Assembly: GCA_037200685.1 (NCBI GenBank)
Contig: JBBCIG010000008.1
Coordinates: 372,001 to 436,000, forward strand
Reading direction: 5' to 3'
Length of the DNA stretch: 64,000 nucleotides
Source: JAJKIP01 sp037200685
GTDB lineage: Bacteria; Bacteroidota; Bacteroidia; Chitinophagales; Chitinophagaceae
Both the position numbers and the translations under genes were made by a program. Of the stretch, positions 27,614 to 38,071 are shown in pieces; the stretch's first letter is position 1, and each line of letters begins with the position of its first letter. Under the pieces are notes generated by a model. It was not told where the DNA came from. It was given only the letters and a program-made list of their open reading frames with translations, and did not search any database.

Positions 27614-28750
27614 ATGTCAGATTTCCTCAACATCTCCGATTTTCTTCAGCCCGTTAGCCGTGATGAAATTTCTTTCGATCAGCGATATAAAGACGGCCAG
27701 ATCGGGAAAGTAATACAACTATATGATGAAGAGTTTCCTGATCTTGATGAAGCAGACATCGTGTTCATCGGTTGCGGGGAGCAGCGGGGCAATGGCATTC
27801 ACATGGCATACAGCGCATCTGCTGATGCGATCCGTAAGCAATTCTATTCTTTATATTTCTGGCACCAGGATATACGCATGGCCGATATCGGCAACTTGAA
27901 AAAAGGTTCTGACCTCGCAGATACTTATGCGGCATTGAAAACAGTTATACAGGAATTAATAGGTGAAAAGAAAACAGTGGTAGTGCTTGGCGGTTCACAT
28001 GACCTGACACTCGCACAATATTATGCATATGAAGAAGATAAAAAACCCATCGAAGCGACTTGTGTAGATGCATTGATTGACCTCAACCTTGATTCAGATT
28101 TTCGCTGCGATAATTTTTTAATGGAGATGCTGACCGGCGAACCGAATTTCGTTCGTCATTATAATCATATCGGGTTTCAAAGTTATTACATACATCCGCG
28201 GGTATTGGAAACGATGGATAAGTTGCGGTTTGATTGTTACCGGGTGGGCAATGTGAAAGAAAATATTGAAGAAATGGAACCGGTGCTGCGCAATTCACAA
28301 TTGTTCAGCTTTGATATATCGGCGATGGCCCATGCATATGCCCCGGCTAATCAAACATCACCGAACGGATTTAACGGAGAAGAAGCTTGTACCCTGATGC
28401 GTTATGCAGGGATGAGCCCGAATGTAAGTACGATCGGTATCTATGGTTATGATTCTGATAAGGACATACATGATCTTACCGCCAAACAGGTGAGCCAGAT
28501 GCTTTGGTACCTGTTGGATGGCCGCAGCCGCAGCCGCCGCGAAGCAAAACTGGACGAGAAAGATTCTTTCAATGAATACCACACCGCTTTCGCGGAAGTA
28601 GAAACTACTTTTTTACAAAGCAAAAAAACCGGCAGGTGGTGGATGCAATTGCCGGATAAAAAATTTATTGCTTGCAGTTACAAGGATTATCTCCTCGCCA
28701 GCAGCAACGAAATTCCTGAAAGATGGCTAAGGGCCCAGGAAAGAGGATAA
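27614..28750 (+). CDS. Arginase/agmatinase/formimidoylglutamase-fold protein, degenerate metal site
   Basis: 378 residues with the ureohydrolase fold: GCGEQRGNG (about 53-61), GGSHDLTLAQ (126-135) retaining the first metal histidine (His129), DALIDLN (152-158) where active enzymes have DAHxD, and FSFDISAMAHAYAP (about 231-244) where they have SxDxDxxDP. Several manganese ligands are therefore replaced. It may be a non-catalytic or altered-activity member; a formimidoylglutamase-like ancestry is plausible. No hut genes are nearby. Confidence 0.75.
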   Translation: MSDFLNISDFLQPVSRDEISFDQRYKDGQIGKVIQLYDEEFPDLDEADIVFIGCGEQRGNGIHMAYSASADAIRKQFYSLYFWHQDIRMADIGNLKKGSDLADTYAALKTVIQELIGEKKTVVVLGGSHDLTLAQYYAYEEDKKPIEATCVDALIDLNLDSDFRCDNFLMEMLTGEPNFVRHYNHIGFQSYYIHPRVLETMDKLRFDCYRVGNVKENIEEMEPVLRNSQLFSFDISAMAHAYAPANQTSPNGFNGEEACTLMRYAGMSPNVSTIGIYGYDSDKDIHDLTAKQVSQMLWYLLDGRSRSRREAKLDEKDSFNEYHTAFAEVETTFLQSKKTGRWWMQLPDKKFIACSYKDYLLASSNEIPERWLRAQERG

Positions 28751-28800
28751 TTTATACATTTATTATATAGTAGCGTAACCCGAACAGGGTTTCCCACCCT

Positions 28801-28808
28801 TATTTTTG
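28801..28808 (+). promoter_or_regulatory. Possible -7 box TATTTTTG
   Basis: TAnnTTTG match 54 bp upstream of the lipoprotein ATG. No convincing -33 TTTG is present. Confidence 0.3.
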
Positions 28809-28861
28809 AGGATACCCAACCCTTTTGTCTCCCCCGTAGTATATAACCAAAACGCCATTTT

Positions 28862-30623
28862 ATGAAAAGGATTTATTACGCTATTGTACTTATCTGCATT
28901 TCCATTATTTATTTTAATTGCCAGAAAGAAATAAGTTATAACAGGCTGGGTGTTACCGGCACGGAAAATAATAATGCAGACCCTGTTACGGCTACCCTAC
29001 AGGGAAATATACAGGATGAAACGGGTCAACCTCTAACAGGAGTAATAATAAAAGTTGGTTCAAAAACCGCCAGTACTAATGCCCGTGGTTATTTCCGGGT
29101 AGTGAATGCGCCGCTGGATAAATATACTTCCCTTGTCATAGCCGACAAGCCGGGTTACTTCCGGGCTTACCGTGTATTCAATGCTACTTCGGGTGTGAAC
29201 CAGGTAATCATACAGCTTATTAAAAAGACGTTAGCTGGTACAGTGAACAGTTCATCCGGCGGAACGGTAGCGCTTACCAATGGAAGTGCTGTTAGTTTTC
29301 CTGCAAATAGCGTGGTAAAAGCAGCAGGCGGATCTTATAGTGGAACTATAAATGTATTTGCTGCTTATATCGATCCTTCGAGTCCGCAAATTGCAAGAAC
29401 AATCCCGGGTTCATTTCTTGCCAATGATAAAGATGGCAAGCAGGTTACTCTTGCTTCTTATGGAATGATGGCGGTGGTACTTGAATCCGCTTCGGGTGAA
29501 AAATTACAAATAGCATCTGGTAAAACGGCTTCCTTAACAACAGCGATCCCTGTTTCTTTGCAAGCCTCGGCCCCTTCTACCATCAGCCTGTGGTATGTTG
29601 ATGAAAATACAGGTATATGGAAAGAAGAAGGCACCGCTGTAAAAAACGGAACGAACTATATCGGTGATGTGACGCATTTTACTTATTGGAATTGTGATAT
29701 ACCCGGACCTAGTTGTAAACCTTTCCGCTACGTTTAAAACCGCGGATGGATTACCATTGGTGTATGCGGATGTAAGAATAAGACCTGCGGGAAACAATGC
29801 TTCAGCACATGGCTATACTGATTCCCTCGGCCAGGTAAGCGGGCCGGTACCTGCCAACAAAGACCTGTTACTGGAACTAATGAGCCCATGCAATACCGTA
29901 ATGTATTCTAAAAATATTGGTTCCTTTTCTGCTAATGCCAGCCTTGGTACTATTACTGTAAATAATAACCCATCGCTTGTTACAGTAAAAGGAAGATTAT
30001 TGAATTGCAGCGGCGCACCTGTAACGAAGGGTTTTGCTACAATCAACTACGGAAATGTTATCAGGCATGTAAGTGTTGAAAATAATGGAGAATTTACGTC
30101 GACTTTTTATTCCTGTGCAGGAATGCCTTCTGTTTGCGAAATATATGGAACTGATGTAAGTGCCAGCCAACAGGGCACAACGGCTGTGGTTACTGTTACA
30201 TCGCCCACAACAGATATAGGAAATCTTACCGCATGTGGTACTTCTTCTTTGCAATTTATCAATTACAATATTAATGGGACTAATTATAGTGTTTCCAGTC
30301 TTGTTGCAGGCGATAACGTTACAGGCATGTATAGTGATTCTTTAACTTCACAAAGTGTTTATATCAGCGGCTATCATGCTAATACATCCGCTATATCCTT
30401 CGAATTTAACGCTGTAAGTACAGTAAGTGGTAATCCTGTCAAATACCTCAGCTTACAGCAATTTGGTTATGCAACAACATTACTACCGCCTTTTAATGTA
30501 ACGCTTACTAATAATGCAGAGACGACCGGCCAATTTTATGAAGGAATATTCGCGGGTCAATTTAAAGATCAGTCGGGCGCCACTCATGAAATCAATTGCT
30601 CATTCCGGGTGCGAAGACAATAG
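28862..30623 (+). CDS. Lipoprotein with carboxypeptidase-regulatory-like domain (frameshifted)
   Basis: One gene in two frames. Part 1 (28862-29737) has a lipobox-like IYFNC at Cys20, then a regulatory-like beta-sandwich (about 45-120: GNIQDETGQPLTGVIIKVGS) and a further beta domain. Part 2 (open from 29694) continues directly with PDLVVNLSATFKTADGLPLV and runs to 30623. Removing one C from the CCC at about 29702-29704 joins them as THFTYWNCDIPDLVVNLSAT. Likely surface-exposed; function unknown. The ECF sigma gene follows. Confidence 0.7.
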
Positions 30624-30673
30624 GTCCATAATTCCCGGCTAGCGCTTAGCCAGGACCATAAACCGAAAACCGC

Positions 30674-31220
30674 TTGTTTAGCGAAGAACAGAAAATAGAT
30701 AGTATCATCAGCGGCTGCAAAGCCGGGAACCGGAAAGCCCAGGAAGAATTATACAGGAGCTTTTACCGGGCTATGATGAACCTTTGCCTGCGCTATACAA
30801 AAAATGAAAGTGATGCGATGGAAGTGCTGAACACAGGTTTTTATAAAGTATTTAAAAGCATAGAGCGGTATGATCCTCTTCGTGCCGCTCTTTCTACCTG
30901 GATGCGTACCATTATTATAAACAGTTGCCTGGATTTTATAAAAAGAAAAGAACGAAGTTTTTCAACTGAAGAGCTCGGCGTGGAAACGGAAGTGCATATA
31001 GCCCCGGAAGTGATTGAAAGAATGAATATTGGTGAACTGCTTGAACTTATCCGGAAACTGCCCCCCGCAACACAGTACACAGGCTGTATTTAATCTTTAT
31101 GTGATAGAAGGTTACAAACATGTTGAAATAGCCGAACTATTGACGATCAGTGAAGGCACCAGCAAATGGCATTTAAGCGAAGCAAGAAAAATAATGAAAC
31201 AATTAATCAAGACATGGTAA
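30674..31220 (+). CDS. ECF-type RNA polymerase sigma factor (frameshifted)
   Basis: Part 1 (30674-31093, TTG start) carries region 2: EELYRSFYRAMMNLCLRY and FYKVFKSIERYD...LSTWMRTIIINSCLDF. Part 2 (to 31220) carries region 4: AVFNLYVIEGYKHVEIAELL and ISEGTSKWHLSEARK. Dropping one C in TACACAGGCT near 31069-31075 joins them as LPPATQYKAVFNLYV, the normal family sequence. The partner at 31224 follows after 3 bp and presumably controls it. Confidence 0.85.
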
Positions 31221-31223
31221 CTG

Positions 31224-32669
31224 ATGAATAAGAAATTACCATATGAACAAAAATTGGAAGGGCGAATAACTGATCTTCCATTGCCGGATGAAAACCTGGC
31301 GTGGGAAGATATGCGCAAAAGGCTGGAAGAAGATGGCGATGACAGGATAATCCCCTTCTGGTTGCGTGGTTGCGGGCTATGGGGTTTGCTGGGTGTACTT
31401 CTTTTTGCATTGAGCTGGTGGATTATCCGTCAGGAGAAATGGTGGAATAAAAAACAGGAGACAGAAAGTGTAAGCGACTCTTTAAAAAAAGAAATAAAAA
31501 CCGATAGTGATGAAAATATAAATTACCGTGACACATCATATAGTATAAATAATACCGACAATACTAACATAGATACGGGCTCTTACAATCAAAATGACTC
31601 TAGAATTATTTCTCCGATAATACCAGGCATAAAAAACCAAAATGTACAGGTAAAAAAAAATAAAGATTCGGCGGTACAGGTTATAACTAATAAAACAAGC
31701 AGGCAAATTACCGGTAGATTAAATAAGCCCCCAATTAAAAAGAATGAAAAGAACAATCATGAAATCAATCAAAAGGAACAGCCTGTTAAGCCCGTAAAAC
31801 CAATAACTGAATTCCCACGAGACATAAAAAAAGATTCAACTGAAAATGATTTAATCAAAACAAATAATGAACATTTCATTCCAAAGAAAAATACTTTAGT
31901 AGAAGAAGATGATGAACAGGTACAGGCAGATTCAATAAAAAAAGTAATCGATTCTTTGAATAAGCCAGGGACAGAACCCGGAACAAACAAGAAAAAGAAA
32001 GATAGCACTACGCAGGAAAAAGTTTTCTTCAGCGCCGGCATAGGATTGCAGCAGCAACTGCCAATAAATGGTCAGAAATTAGTTCCCTATTCCACACTCG
32101 GAAGAAAAAATTTATTGACTGATTATATTCCGTCTGTCTATTTCCAGGCGAACAAACCCCGGAAATGGTTTGCCAATATTGGCTTCCGGTATGGCGCCCC
32201 TCAATACAATAAAGAATTTATTTATGATCAAAAAATAAATAATGCTGGGTCAAACAATATTGTAACAACAACCACACTTAAAAAATCATTTTATCACCAG
32301 GTCCCTCTGAGTTTTAACTATTATGTTCTTCCTGGTTGGTCTGTAGGAACGGGAATCGTATGGAATAAATTTTATGGAGCGGTAGCGGACAGACAAATTA
32401 TAGAAAGGAACCCTCAAAGAGATTCTCTTTTAAGCAAAGAACTCATTTCAATAAAGAAGGATAGTGCGCAATCCTTCAGCAAATCTCATTTCCAGGGATT
32501 GTTGCAAACGGAATATAACTGGAAGCGGTTTTATTTCGGTGTCCGCTATTCATTCGGATTGCAGCCATATATTAAATTCACCTTAAATGGAAATACTTTC
32601 CAGAAAGAAAAAAGCAGTTCACTCCAGTTTTTCATCCGTTATGAACTATGGAGGTCAAAGAAAAAATAA
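31224..32669 (+). CDS. Sigma-factor-linked membrane protein with C-terminal barrel-like domain
   Basis: 481 residues. A short cytoplasmic N-terminus (LPDENLAWEDMRKRLEED), one membrane helix (about 50-68, LLGVLLFALSWWII), a very long polar Lys/Asn/Asp-rich linker (about 70-265), and a C-terminal part (about 266-481) of alternating beta strands (KWFANIGFRYG, SFNYYVLPGWSVGTGIVW, FYFGVRYSFGLQPYIKF) ending LQFFIRYELWRSKKK, like an outer-membrane barrel. Position after the sigma gene suggests an anti-sigma-like role with an envelope-spanning sensor. Confidence 0.65.
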   Translation: MNKKLPYEQKLEGRITDLPLPDENLAWEDMRKRLEEDGDDRIIPFWLRGCGLWGLLGVLLFALSWWIIRQEKWWNKKQETESVSDSLKKEIKTDSDENINYRDTSYSINNTDNTNIDTGSYNQNDSRIISPIIPGIKNQNVQVKKNKDSAVQVITNKTSRQITGRLNKPPIKKNEKNNHEINQKEQPVKPVKPITEFPRDIKKDSTENDLIKTNNEHFIPKKNTLVEEDDEQVQADSIKKVIDSLNKPGTEPGTNKKKKDSTTQEKVFFSAGIGLQQQLPINGQKLVPYSTLGRKNLLTDYIPSVYFQANKPRKWFANIGFRYGAPQYNKEFIYDQKINNAGSNNIVTTTTLKKSFYHQVPLSFNYYVLPGWSVGTGIVWNKFYGAVADRQIIERNPQRDSLLSKELISIKKDSAQSFSKSHFQGLLQTEYNWKRFYFGVRYSFGLQPYIKFTLNGNTFQKEKSSSLQFFIRYELWRSKKK

Positions 32670-32845
32670 CAGACTGTTTACATAGGCCAGCCCAACGTTT
32701 TAATAATGACAGTAAAGCTATTGAAGTAGTTATGGACAGGTATGAAGAAGAAAGGGATATGGCTATCGCAAAAATTTTATATTGCTTCGTACTGCTCATT
32801 GGCACTATCGTGCTAATCATTCTTGCCATTATTTTTATTTGCTGA
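32648..32845 (+). CDS. Small C-terminally anchored membrane protein
   Basis: 65 residues starting at an ATG within the last codons of the preceding gene (22-bp overlap). Charged helical N-terminus (RYEERDMAIA-like) and one strong hydrophobic helix at about 44-64 ending in Cys. No family recognised. The tight overlap suggests translational coupling to the sigma operon, but a chance frame cannot be excluded. Confidence 0.4.
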   Translation: MEVKEKITDCLHRPAQRFNNDSKAIEVVMDRYEEERDMAIAKILYCFVLLIGTIVLIILAIIFIC

Positions 32846-32848
32846 ATC

Positions 32849-34705
32849 TTACTTTCCAAACATTTTTTCTAGCTGGTCAGCTTTGAATTCTAAGTAAGTA
32901 GGATTGCCATCCGGTGTCGTATTCGGTTGCTCGCAGGCAAACAGGTCATTCACCAATTGCCTTATTTCCCTGTCGGTTAACCGCACCCCTGTTTTAATTG
33001 CCTGTTGCCGGGCTATTGAACGAACCAGTTTTTCTCTTTTAGAAAATTTCAGGTCGCTGGCAAAATGTTTATACTGTTCCAGCAAAAGATCAATGATTTG
33101 TTTTTCATTTCCTGCTTCCAGATCAGCGGGTGTTCCCTGTACGACAAAAGTATTTTTGCCAAAAGGCTCAATCGCATAACCGAGTTGTTGCAGATCATCC
33201 ATTAATTCATGAAGAACCGCTGTATCGGCCGGCGCTAACTCTATTGTTACCGGGAACATGCTTTGCTGCGTAGCTACAGGCTTGCCTTCAGTCGCAGCTT
33301 TTAATTTATCATACAACACTCTTTCATGCGCCGCTTGCTGGTGTATAAGAATAAATCCATTTACAGATGGAGCAACGATATAAGTGTTGAGCAGTTGGGA
33401 TAGCTCGAGGTCGTCGTGTGGCGTGAGGCTTGAATCGTTAATGGTGAGTGGCGAGTGGTGAATGGGGGCTTCCTCTGACTTCCTACTTCCGACTTCGGGC
33501 TTCGGGCTTCCTTCATAAAATTCTTTCCCCACAGGGGTCTGCGACCAGTTCTTCAATTCGCTTTTTTCAATAAAATGCGCCTGGTGTTTTTGAGTAAACC
33601 CTTTAAAAATAGAAGTCGATGCAACTGCCTCCTGTTTCTTTTCCGTGAAGGGATGTTGTATCGAAGGTAATTGCTGTATCGAAGCATCGAGATCAAAATC
33701 CAGTGTCGGCGTTACGCTGAATTGCGCCAATGCATGTTTAATAGCCGCCTGTACAAAGGCGTAAACAATTTTTTCATCTTCGAATTTTATTTCCTGTTTG
33801 GTCGGGTGCACATTCACATCTACCTGCGCCGGGTCAAGATCAATGAACAATACATACATCGGGAAACTATCCCCGGGGATCATTTGCTGGTAAGCATTCA
33901 TCACCGCATGGTTCAGGTAAGCGCTTTTGATAAAACGGTTATTGACAAAAAAATACTGGTCGCCCCTTGTTTTTTTAGCTGTTTCCGGTTTGCCGACAAA
34001 GCCATAGATATTGAGGTAATCCATTTCTTCTTTTACCGTTACCAGTTTTGTATTGTAATTATTACCGAGCAATTGAATAATGCGTTGCTTCAGGCTGCCG
34101 GCTTCCAAATGAAATAATTCCTGTCCATTGCTGGTAAGTGAAAAGAAAACCTGTGGAAATGAAAGAGCGACCCTGGTGAATTCATCTACGATATGGCGCA
34201 ACTCCGCTGCATTGCTTTTCAAAAAATTTCTTCGTGCCGGTACGTTGAAGAATAAATTCTTCATGGCGATGCTCGTACCATTAGGAGCAGCGACAGGTTC
34301 CTGCTTTTTTACTTCACTGTTTTCTACTTCAATATAAATACCGGTTTCATCATCCGCTCTCTTTGATTTCAATTCCACCTGCGCTACAGCGGCGATAGAC
34401 GCCAGCGCCTCACCACGGAAACCCATGGTACGGATATGAAACAGGTCTTCAATCGTCGTGATCTTGGAGGTGGCGTGCCGTTCAAAACACATTCTTGCAT
34501 CGGTCTCGCTCATACCACTGCCATTATCAATAACTTGTATTAATGATTTTCCTGCATCATTAATAATAAGTTTGATTTCTGATGCGCCTGCATCTACAGC
34601 ATTTTCCAATAGTTCCTTCACAGCGCTGGCAGGCCGTTGTATGACCTCACCCGCTGCTATCTGGTTGGCGATATTATCCGGAAGTAATAAAATTTTATCT
34701 GGCAC
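32849..34705 (-). CDS. mutL: DNA mismatch repair protein MutL
   Basis: 618 residues from a GTG start (MPDKILLLPDNIANQIAAGE). GHKL ATPase motifs: ELLENAVDAGA, DNGSGM, GFRGEALASI, and NGTSIAMKNLFFNVPARR. The transducer domain runs to about 330. The linker (about 398-431: GSPKPEVGSRKSEEAP and following) is translated repeat DNA (33412-33512). The C-terminal dimerisation domain has HQQAAHERVLYDK in place of the DQHA(x)2E(x)4E metal motif of nicking MutL proteins. Confidence 0.95.
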   Translation of the reverse strand: MPDKILLLPDNIANQIAAGEVIQRPASAVKELLENAVDAGASEIKLIINDAGKSLIQVIDNGSGMSETDARMCFERHATSKITTIEDLFHIRTMGFRGEALASIAAVAQVELKSKRADDETGIYIEVENSEVKKQEPVAAPNGTSIAMKNLFFNVPARRNFLKSNAAELRHIVDEFTRVALSFPQVFFSLTSNGQELFHLEAGSLKQRIIQLLGNNYNTKLVTVKEEMDYLNIYGFVGKPETAKKTRGDQYFFVNNRFIKSAYLNHAVMNAYQQMIPGDSFPMYVLFIDLDPAQVDVNVHPTKQEIKFEDEKIVYAFVQAAIKHALAQFSVTPTLDFDLDASIQQLPSIQHPFTEKKQEAVASTSIFKGFTQKHQAHFIEKSELKNWSQTPVGKEFYEGSPKPEVGSRKSEEAPIHHSPLTINDSSLTPHDDLELSQLLNTYIVAPSVNGFILIHQQAAHERVLYDKLKAATEGKPVATQQSMFPVTIELAPADTAVLHELMDDLQQLGYAIEPFGKNTFVVQGTPADLEAGNEKQIIDLLLEQYKHFASDLKFSKREKLVRSIARQQAIKTGVRLTDREIRQLVNDLFACEQPNTTPDGNPTYLEFKADQLEKMFGK

Positions 34706-34723
34706 TATTCATTTCTCCTGCGC

Positions 34724-34745
34724 CAAAAATAACGATTTGACATTT
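34724..34745 (-). promoter_or_regulatory. Likely promoter of mutL
   Basis: On the minus strand TATTTTTG (34724-34731) is an exact TAnnTTTG box, about 19 bp before the GTG start, with TTG about 17 bp further upstream. The predicted leader is about 12 nt. Confidence 0.45.
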
Positions 34746-34820
34746 AAGCAACCTTTGGCAATCGCTTTATAACAAAAGAGTTATTTTTAATGCTCATATT
34801 TACTAACCCGCCACCTCTCT

Positions 34821-35755
34821 ATGAATATGCGATTGAAATTTTTTATCCTCTTATCAATTTGTTTTCCTTCTTTTTTATTAGCACAATACAAAAGCAATCT
34901 TCCCGCACCTCAATGGGTAGATAGTGTCTTCAACAGTCTCAGCGATGATGAAAAGATCGCACAGTTGATGGTGATCCGTGCACATTCTAATCTTGGGCCA
35001 GACCATGTGGCACAGGTAACAAGTGATATTCAAAAATATAATGTCGGCGCTTGTGTTTTTTCCAGGGCGGGCCGGTGAGGCAGGCGAACCTTACTAATTT
35101 TTACCAGGGCATTGCCAAAACTCCATTGATGGTAACGATCGATGCGGAATATGGACTTGGCATGCGGCTGGACAGCGTTACCAAGTTTCCTTACCAACTT
35201 ACCATGGGCGCTTTGAGCGACGAAGAACTTGTTTACCGCATGGGTGTAGCAATAGGTGAACAATGTAAACGCCTCGGGGTGCATGTGAACTATGCGCCGG
35301 TGGTAGATATTAATAATAATCCAAAGAATCCTGTAATCGGCTATCGTTCTTTTGGTGAAGACAAAAATAAAGTGACAAGATTTGGTGTTGCCTATATGAA
35401 AGGCATGCAGGATGCGGGCATTCTCGCTTGCGCCAAACATTTTCCCGGACATGGTGATGTAAGCGTGGATTCTCATTTTGATTTGCCAGTTATTAATAAA
35501 AGCCTTGCGCAACTGGATACAACAGAACTTGTACCTTTTAAAGCTTTGTTCCAGGCGGGTGTTGGCAGTGTAATGACGGCGCATCTTTTTGTACCATCTA
35601 TAGATACGTCAAAAAACAGGGCTACTTCTATTTCAAAAAACAGTGTAACCGGTCTTTTGCGAAATAATTTAGGTTATGATGGGTTAACGTTCACTGATGC
35701 CCTGGAGATGAAAGGCGTAGCGAAATTTTTTCCTAATGGAACAATAAGCTGTTGA
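34821..35755 (+). CDS. GH3 / serine-hydrolase fusion protein, N-terminal part (frameshifted)
   Basis: Start of a gene that runs to 37739. Signal peptide (about 1-21, LLAQ), then a glycoside hydrolase family 3 N-terminal barrel: WVDSVFNSLSDDEKIAQLM, ACAKHFPGHGDVSVDSHFDL and the nucleophile region FTDALEMKGVAKFF. GH3 members include beta-N-acetylglucosaminidases acting on peptidoglycan fragments. A missing base near 35056-35060 (GGCGCTTG for GGCGGCTTG) splits it; the two frames are 34821-35078 and 35051-35755. Confidence 0.75.
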
Positions 35756-35777
35756 AGCATTAGTCGCCGGGAATGAT

Positions 35778-37739
35778 ATGCTATGTTTGCCGGCCAGCGT
35801 TTCGGAAACCATCGCAGCGGTTAAGCAGGCGATCACTGACAACAAACTCAGTTGGGATGATATCAACAAAAAAGTAAGGAAAGTATTATTAGCGAAATAT
35901 AATTTGGGATTGAATGAAAGCAAACCTATTAATACCAACAACCTGCTGGCAGATCTGAATGCAAAGACTGACGATATACGTTACGAAGTAGCAATCCGAT
36001 CATTGACGATGCTCCGCAATGAAACAACTTCCCTTCCTTCTATAACCGGTAAAAAAATTGCATATATCGGTATTGGTACCAGCACACTAAATGATTTTGG
36101 AAAAAGAATAAAAGAAGACCTGGATGCGGATACGTATTTATTTTCTTACAATGGCAGCGCTAAAGACGTAGAAAAGATTATCGCTGCGGTAAAGAAAGGC
36201 AAGTATGCCTATGTCGTTGTCGGCATTCATGATTATAGCCTTCGTCCTGCCAATAACTACGGCATCAGCAGCGCAGCTATCAATCTATATACCCGGCTGC
36301 AGCCTTACCATGCATATAATTATGTTTTTGGAAATGTATTGGCATTATCTAATTTCTGTAAAGCCAAAAACTTAGTCGCCTGTCACCAGGATGATGACAT
36401 TACGCAAAAGGCAGCCGCTGATTTACTGGAAGGTAAAATTGTTTCGATGGGACGGTTGCCGGTTTCAGTCTGCGGTTTTAAATATGGAGCTGGCATCGTA
36501 CATGGCGGTATTAAACCGGCAAAAACCAGTCTTTCTCCAAAGGATATATTGAACAGCATTGATTCCATCGCCACGGATGCGATCAGGCAGAAAGCATTTC
36601 CCGGTTGTGTGATACTGGCAGCGCATAAAGGCAGTATTATTTATTACAAAGCATTTGGTAATTATACATATGAACCTTCCTCCGCTATGACGCCGGAAAG
36701 TATTTTTGACCTGGCTTCTGTTACCAAAACTTCTGCCACTACATTGGCCGTGATGAAGCTCTACGAACAAGGAAAGCTTGATATTAAAAAAAAACTCGGT
36801 GACTATCTGCCGTGGGTGAAAGGAACGAATAAAGCCAACCTGTTGCTGTCAGATATTTTAATGCACCAGGCGGGGCTGGTTCCGTTTATTCGGTTTTACC
36901 AGGAAACAATTGATCCTACGACCGGAATTTTTTATCCCGGTATTTATTCACCGGTTGATACGCCTGGTTTTTCAGTAAGAGTAGCATCAAATCTTTACCT
37001 GCGTAATGATTGGGAAGATACAATTATGAAAAGAATTGTAAAAAGCCCGTTGGGCAGAAGAAACAAATATGTTTACAGCGATAATGATTTTATTTTTTTA
37101 GGAAAAATCGTTGAGCAGTTGACAAAAATGCCGTTGGATAAATATGTGCAGCAAACTTTTTATGATAGGATGGGATTAACAACAACGGGTTTTAAACCAC
37201 TCGCAAGATTTGAGGTAAATAAAATTGTTCCAACCGAACAAGATCATGAGTTTCGGCAGCAATTACTTGTGCATGATGAAGGCGCTGCTTTCCTCGGCGG
37301 CGTGGCGGGACATTGCGGGTTTATTTTTCTGATGCGTATGATTTAGCGAAGCTGTACCAGATGTTATTGAACGGTGGCGAATTCAATGGCGAACGATATT
37401 TAAAACCGCAAACGATTAATTTATTCACGGCTTATCATAGTAAAACCAGCCGCCGCGGGGTTTGGTTTTGATAAACCTGAAAAGGATAATAAGAAAAGAG
37501 ATGAGCCTTATCCTTCATTAAGCGCATCACCGCTAGCTTATGGACATACAGGTTTCACCGGCACCAGTGTGTGGGGTGGATCCTAAATATGACCTCGTAT
37601 ATATTTTTCCTTTCCTAACCGGGTTTATCCTACGAGGGAAAATCATAAGTTGGTGCAGATGAATATCAGGTCTAAAATACAGGAAGCTATATATGCAAAC
37701 TCTAAAATAAAAAGTCTAAACTTTCCTGGTATTGAATAG
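35778..37739 (+). CDS. GH3 / serine-hydrolase fusion protein, C-terminal part (frameshifted)
   Basis: Continues from the previous entry after an extra A near 35743 (AVEALVAGNDMLCLP follows). GH3 C-terminal domain to about 36530, then a beta-lactamase-type serine hydrolase with SVTK (SxxK, in DLASVTKTSATT) and YSDN (YxN). Intact to 37346; beyond that GLFSDAYDLAKLYQML, SRRGFGFDKPE, TSVWVDPKYDLVYIF and LSNRVYPTRENHKL lie in shifting frames, each separated by one extra base in T5, GGGG, GGGG and CC runs. Ends NIRSKIQEAIYANSKIK...TAG. Confidence 0.75.
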
Positions 37740-37757
37740 ACAGTGTACTGAGACTAT

Positions 37758-37973
37758 TCAAAGAAATATTGAATGGGGGACGTTGAATATTTCCGAAAAT
37801 TGTTGAAGCCTGTTAATGTCTATTTTTCTTTTCCCTGATTCCATTTCAGAATAAGCATTTTTGGCTCATATACAATTTTTCCGAAACTTCTAATTGTGTC
37901 ATTTCTTTCTGTTTTCTCAGGTTCCCTCAAACGGTTTACAAATAAACCCTTTCAGGTCAAGTTCCTTGTGCAT
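37758..37973 (-). pseudogene. XRE-family helix-turn-helix regulator (frameshifted)
   Basis: Minus-strand pieces MHKELDLKGFICKPFEG, NLRKQKEMTQLEVSEKLYMS and QNAYSEMESGKRKIDINRLQ followed by QFSEIFNVPHSIF together form one XRE/Cro HTH domain of about 70 residues. The joins need one base change in frame near 37922 and removal of one A in CAAAAATGC near 37860. It is divergent from the secreted-protein gene at 38183 with a 210-bp gap containing an inverted repeat, as expected of a local repressor. It may be intact with sequencing errors. Confidence 0.55.
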
Positions 37974-38071
37974 AAGAAGAAAAATTAATAGGTGAACGGG
38001 AGGATATGGATGAGGGGAATACGAATATCGGAAATTTCCTGAATTTCCTTTATATACACGAAAAATAGCTT

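Noticed and set aside
30674..31093. Programmed frameshift in the sigma factor
   Set aside because: There is no slippery heptamer or downstream pseudoknot that I can see, and many neighbouring genes have the same kind of one-base indel, so error is more likely.
35030..35584. Minus-strand frame of 184 codons inside the GH3 gene
   Set aside because: Residue composition is unlike a protein and it lies wholly opposite the recognisable GH3 sequence.
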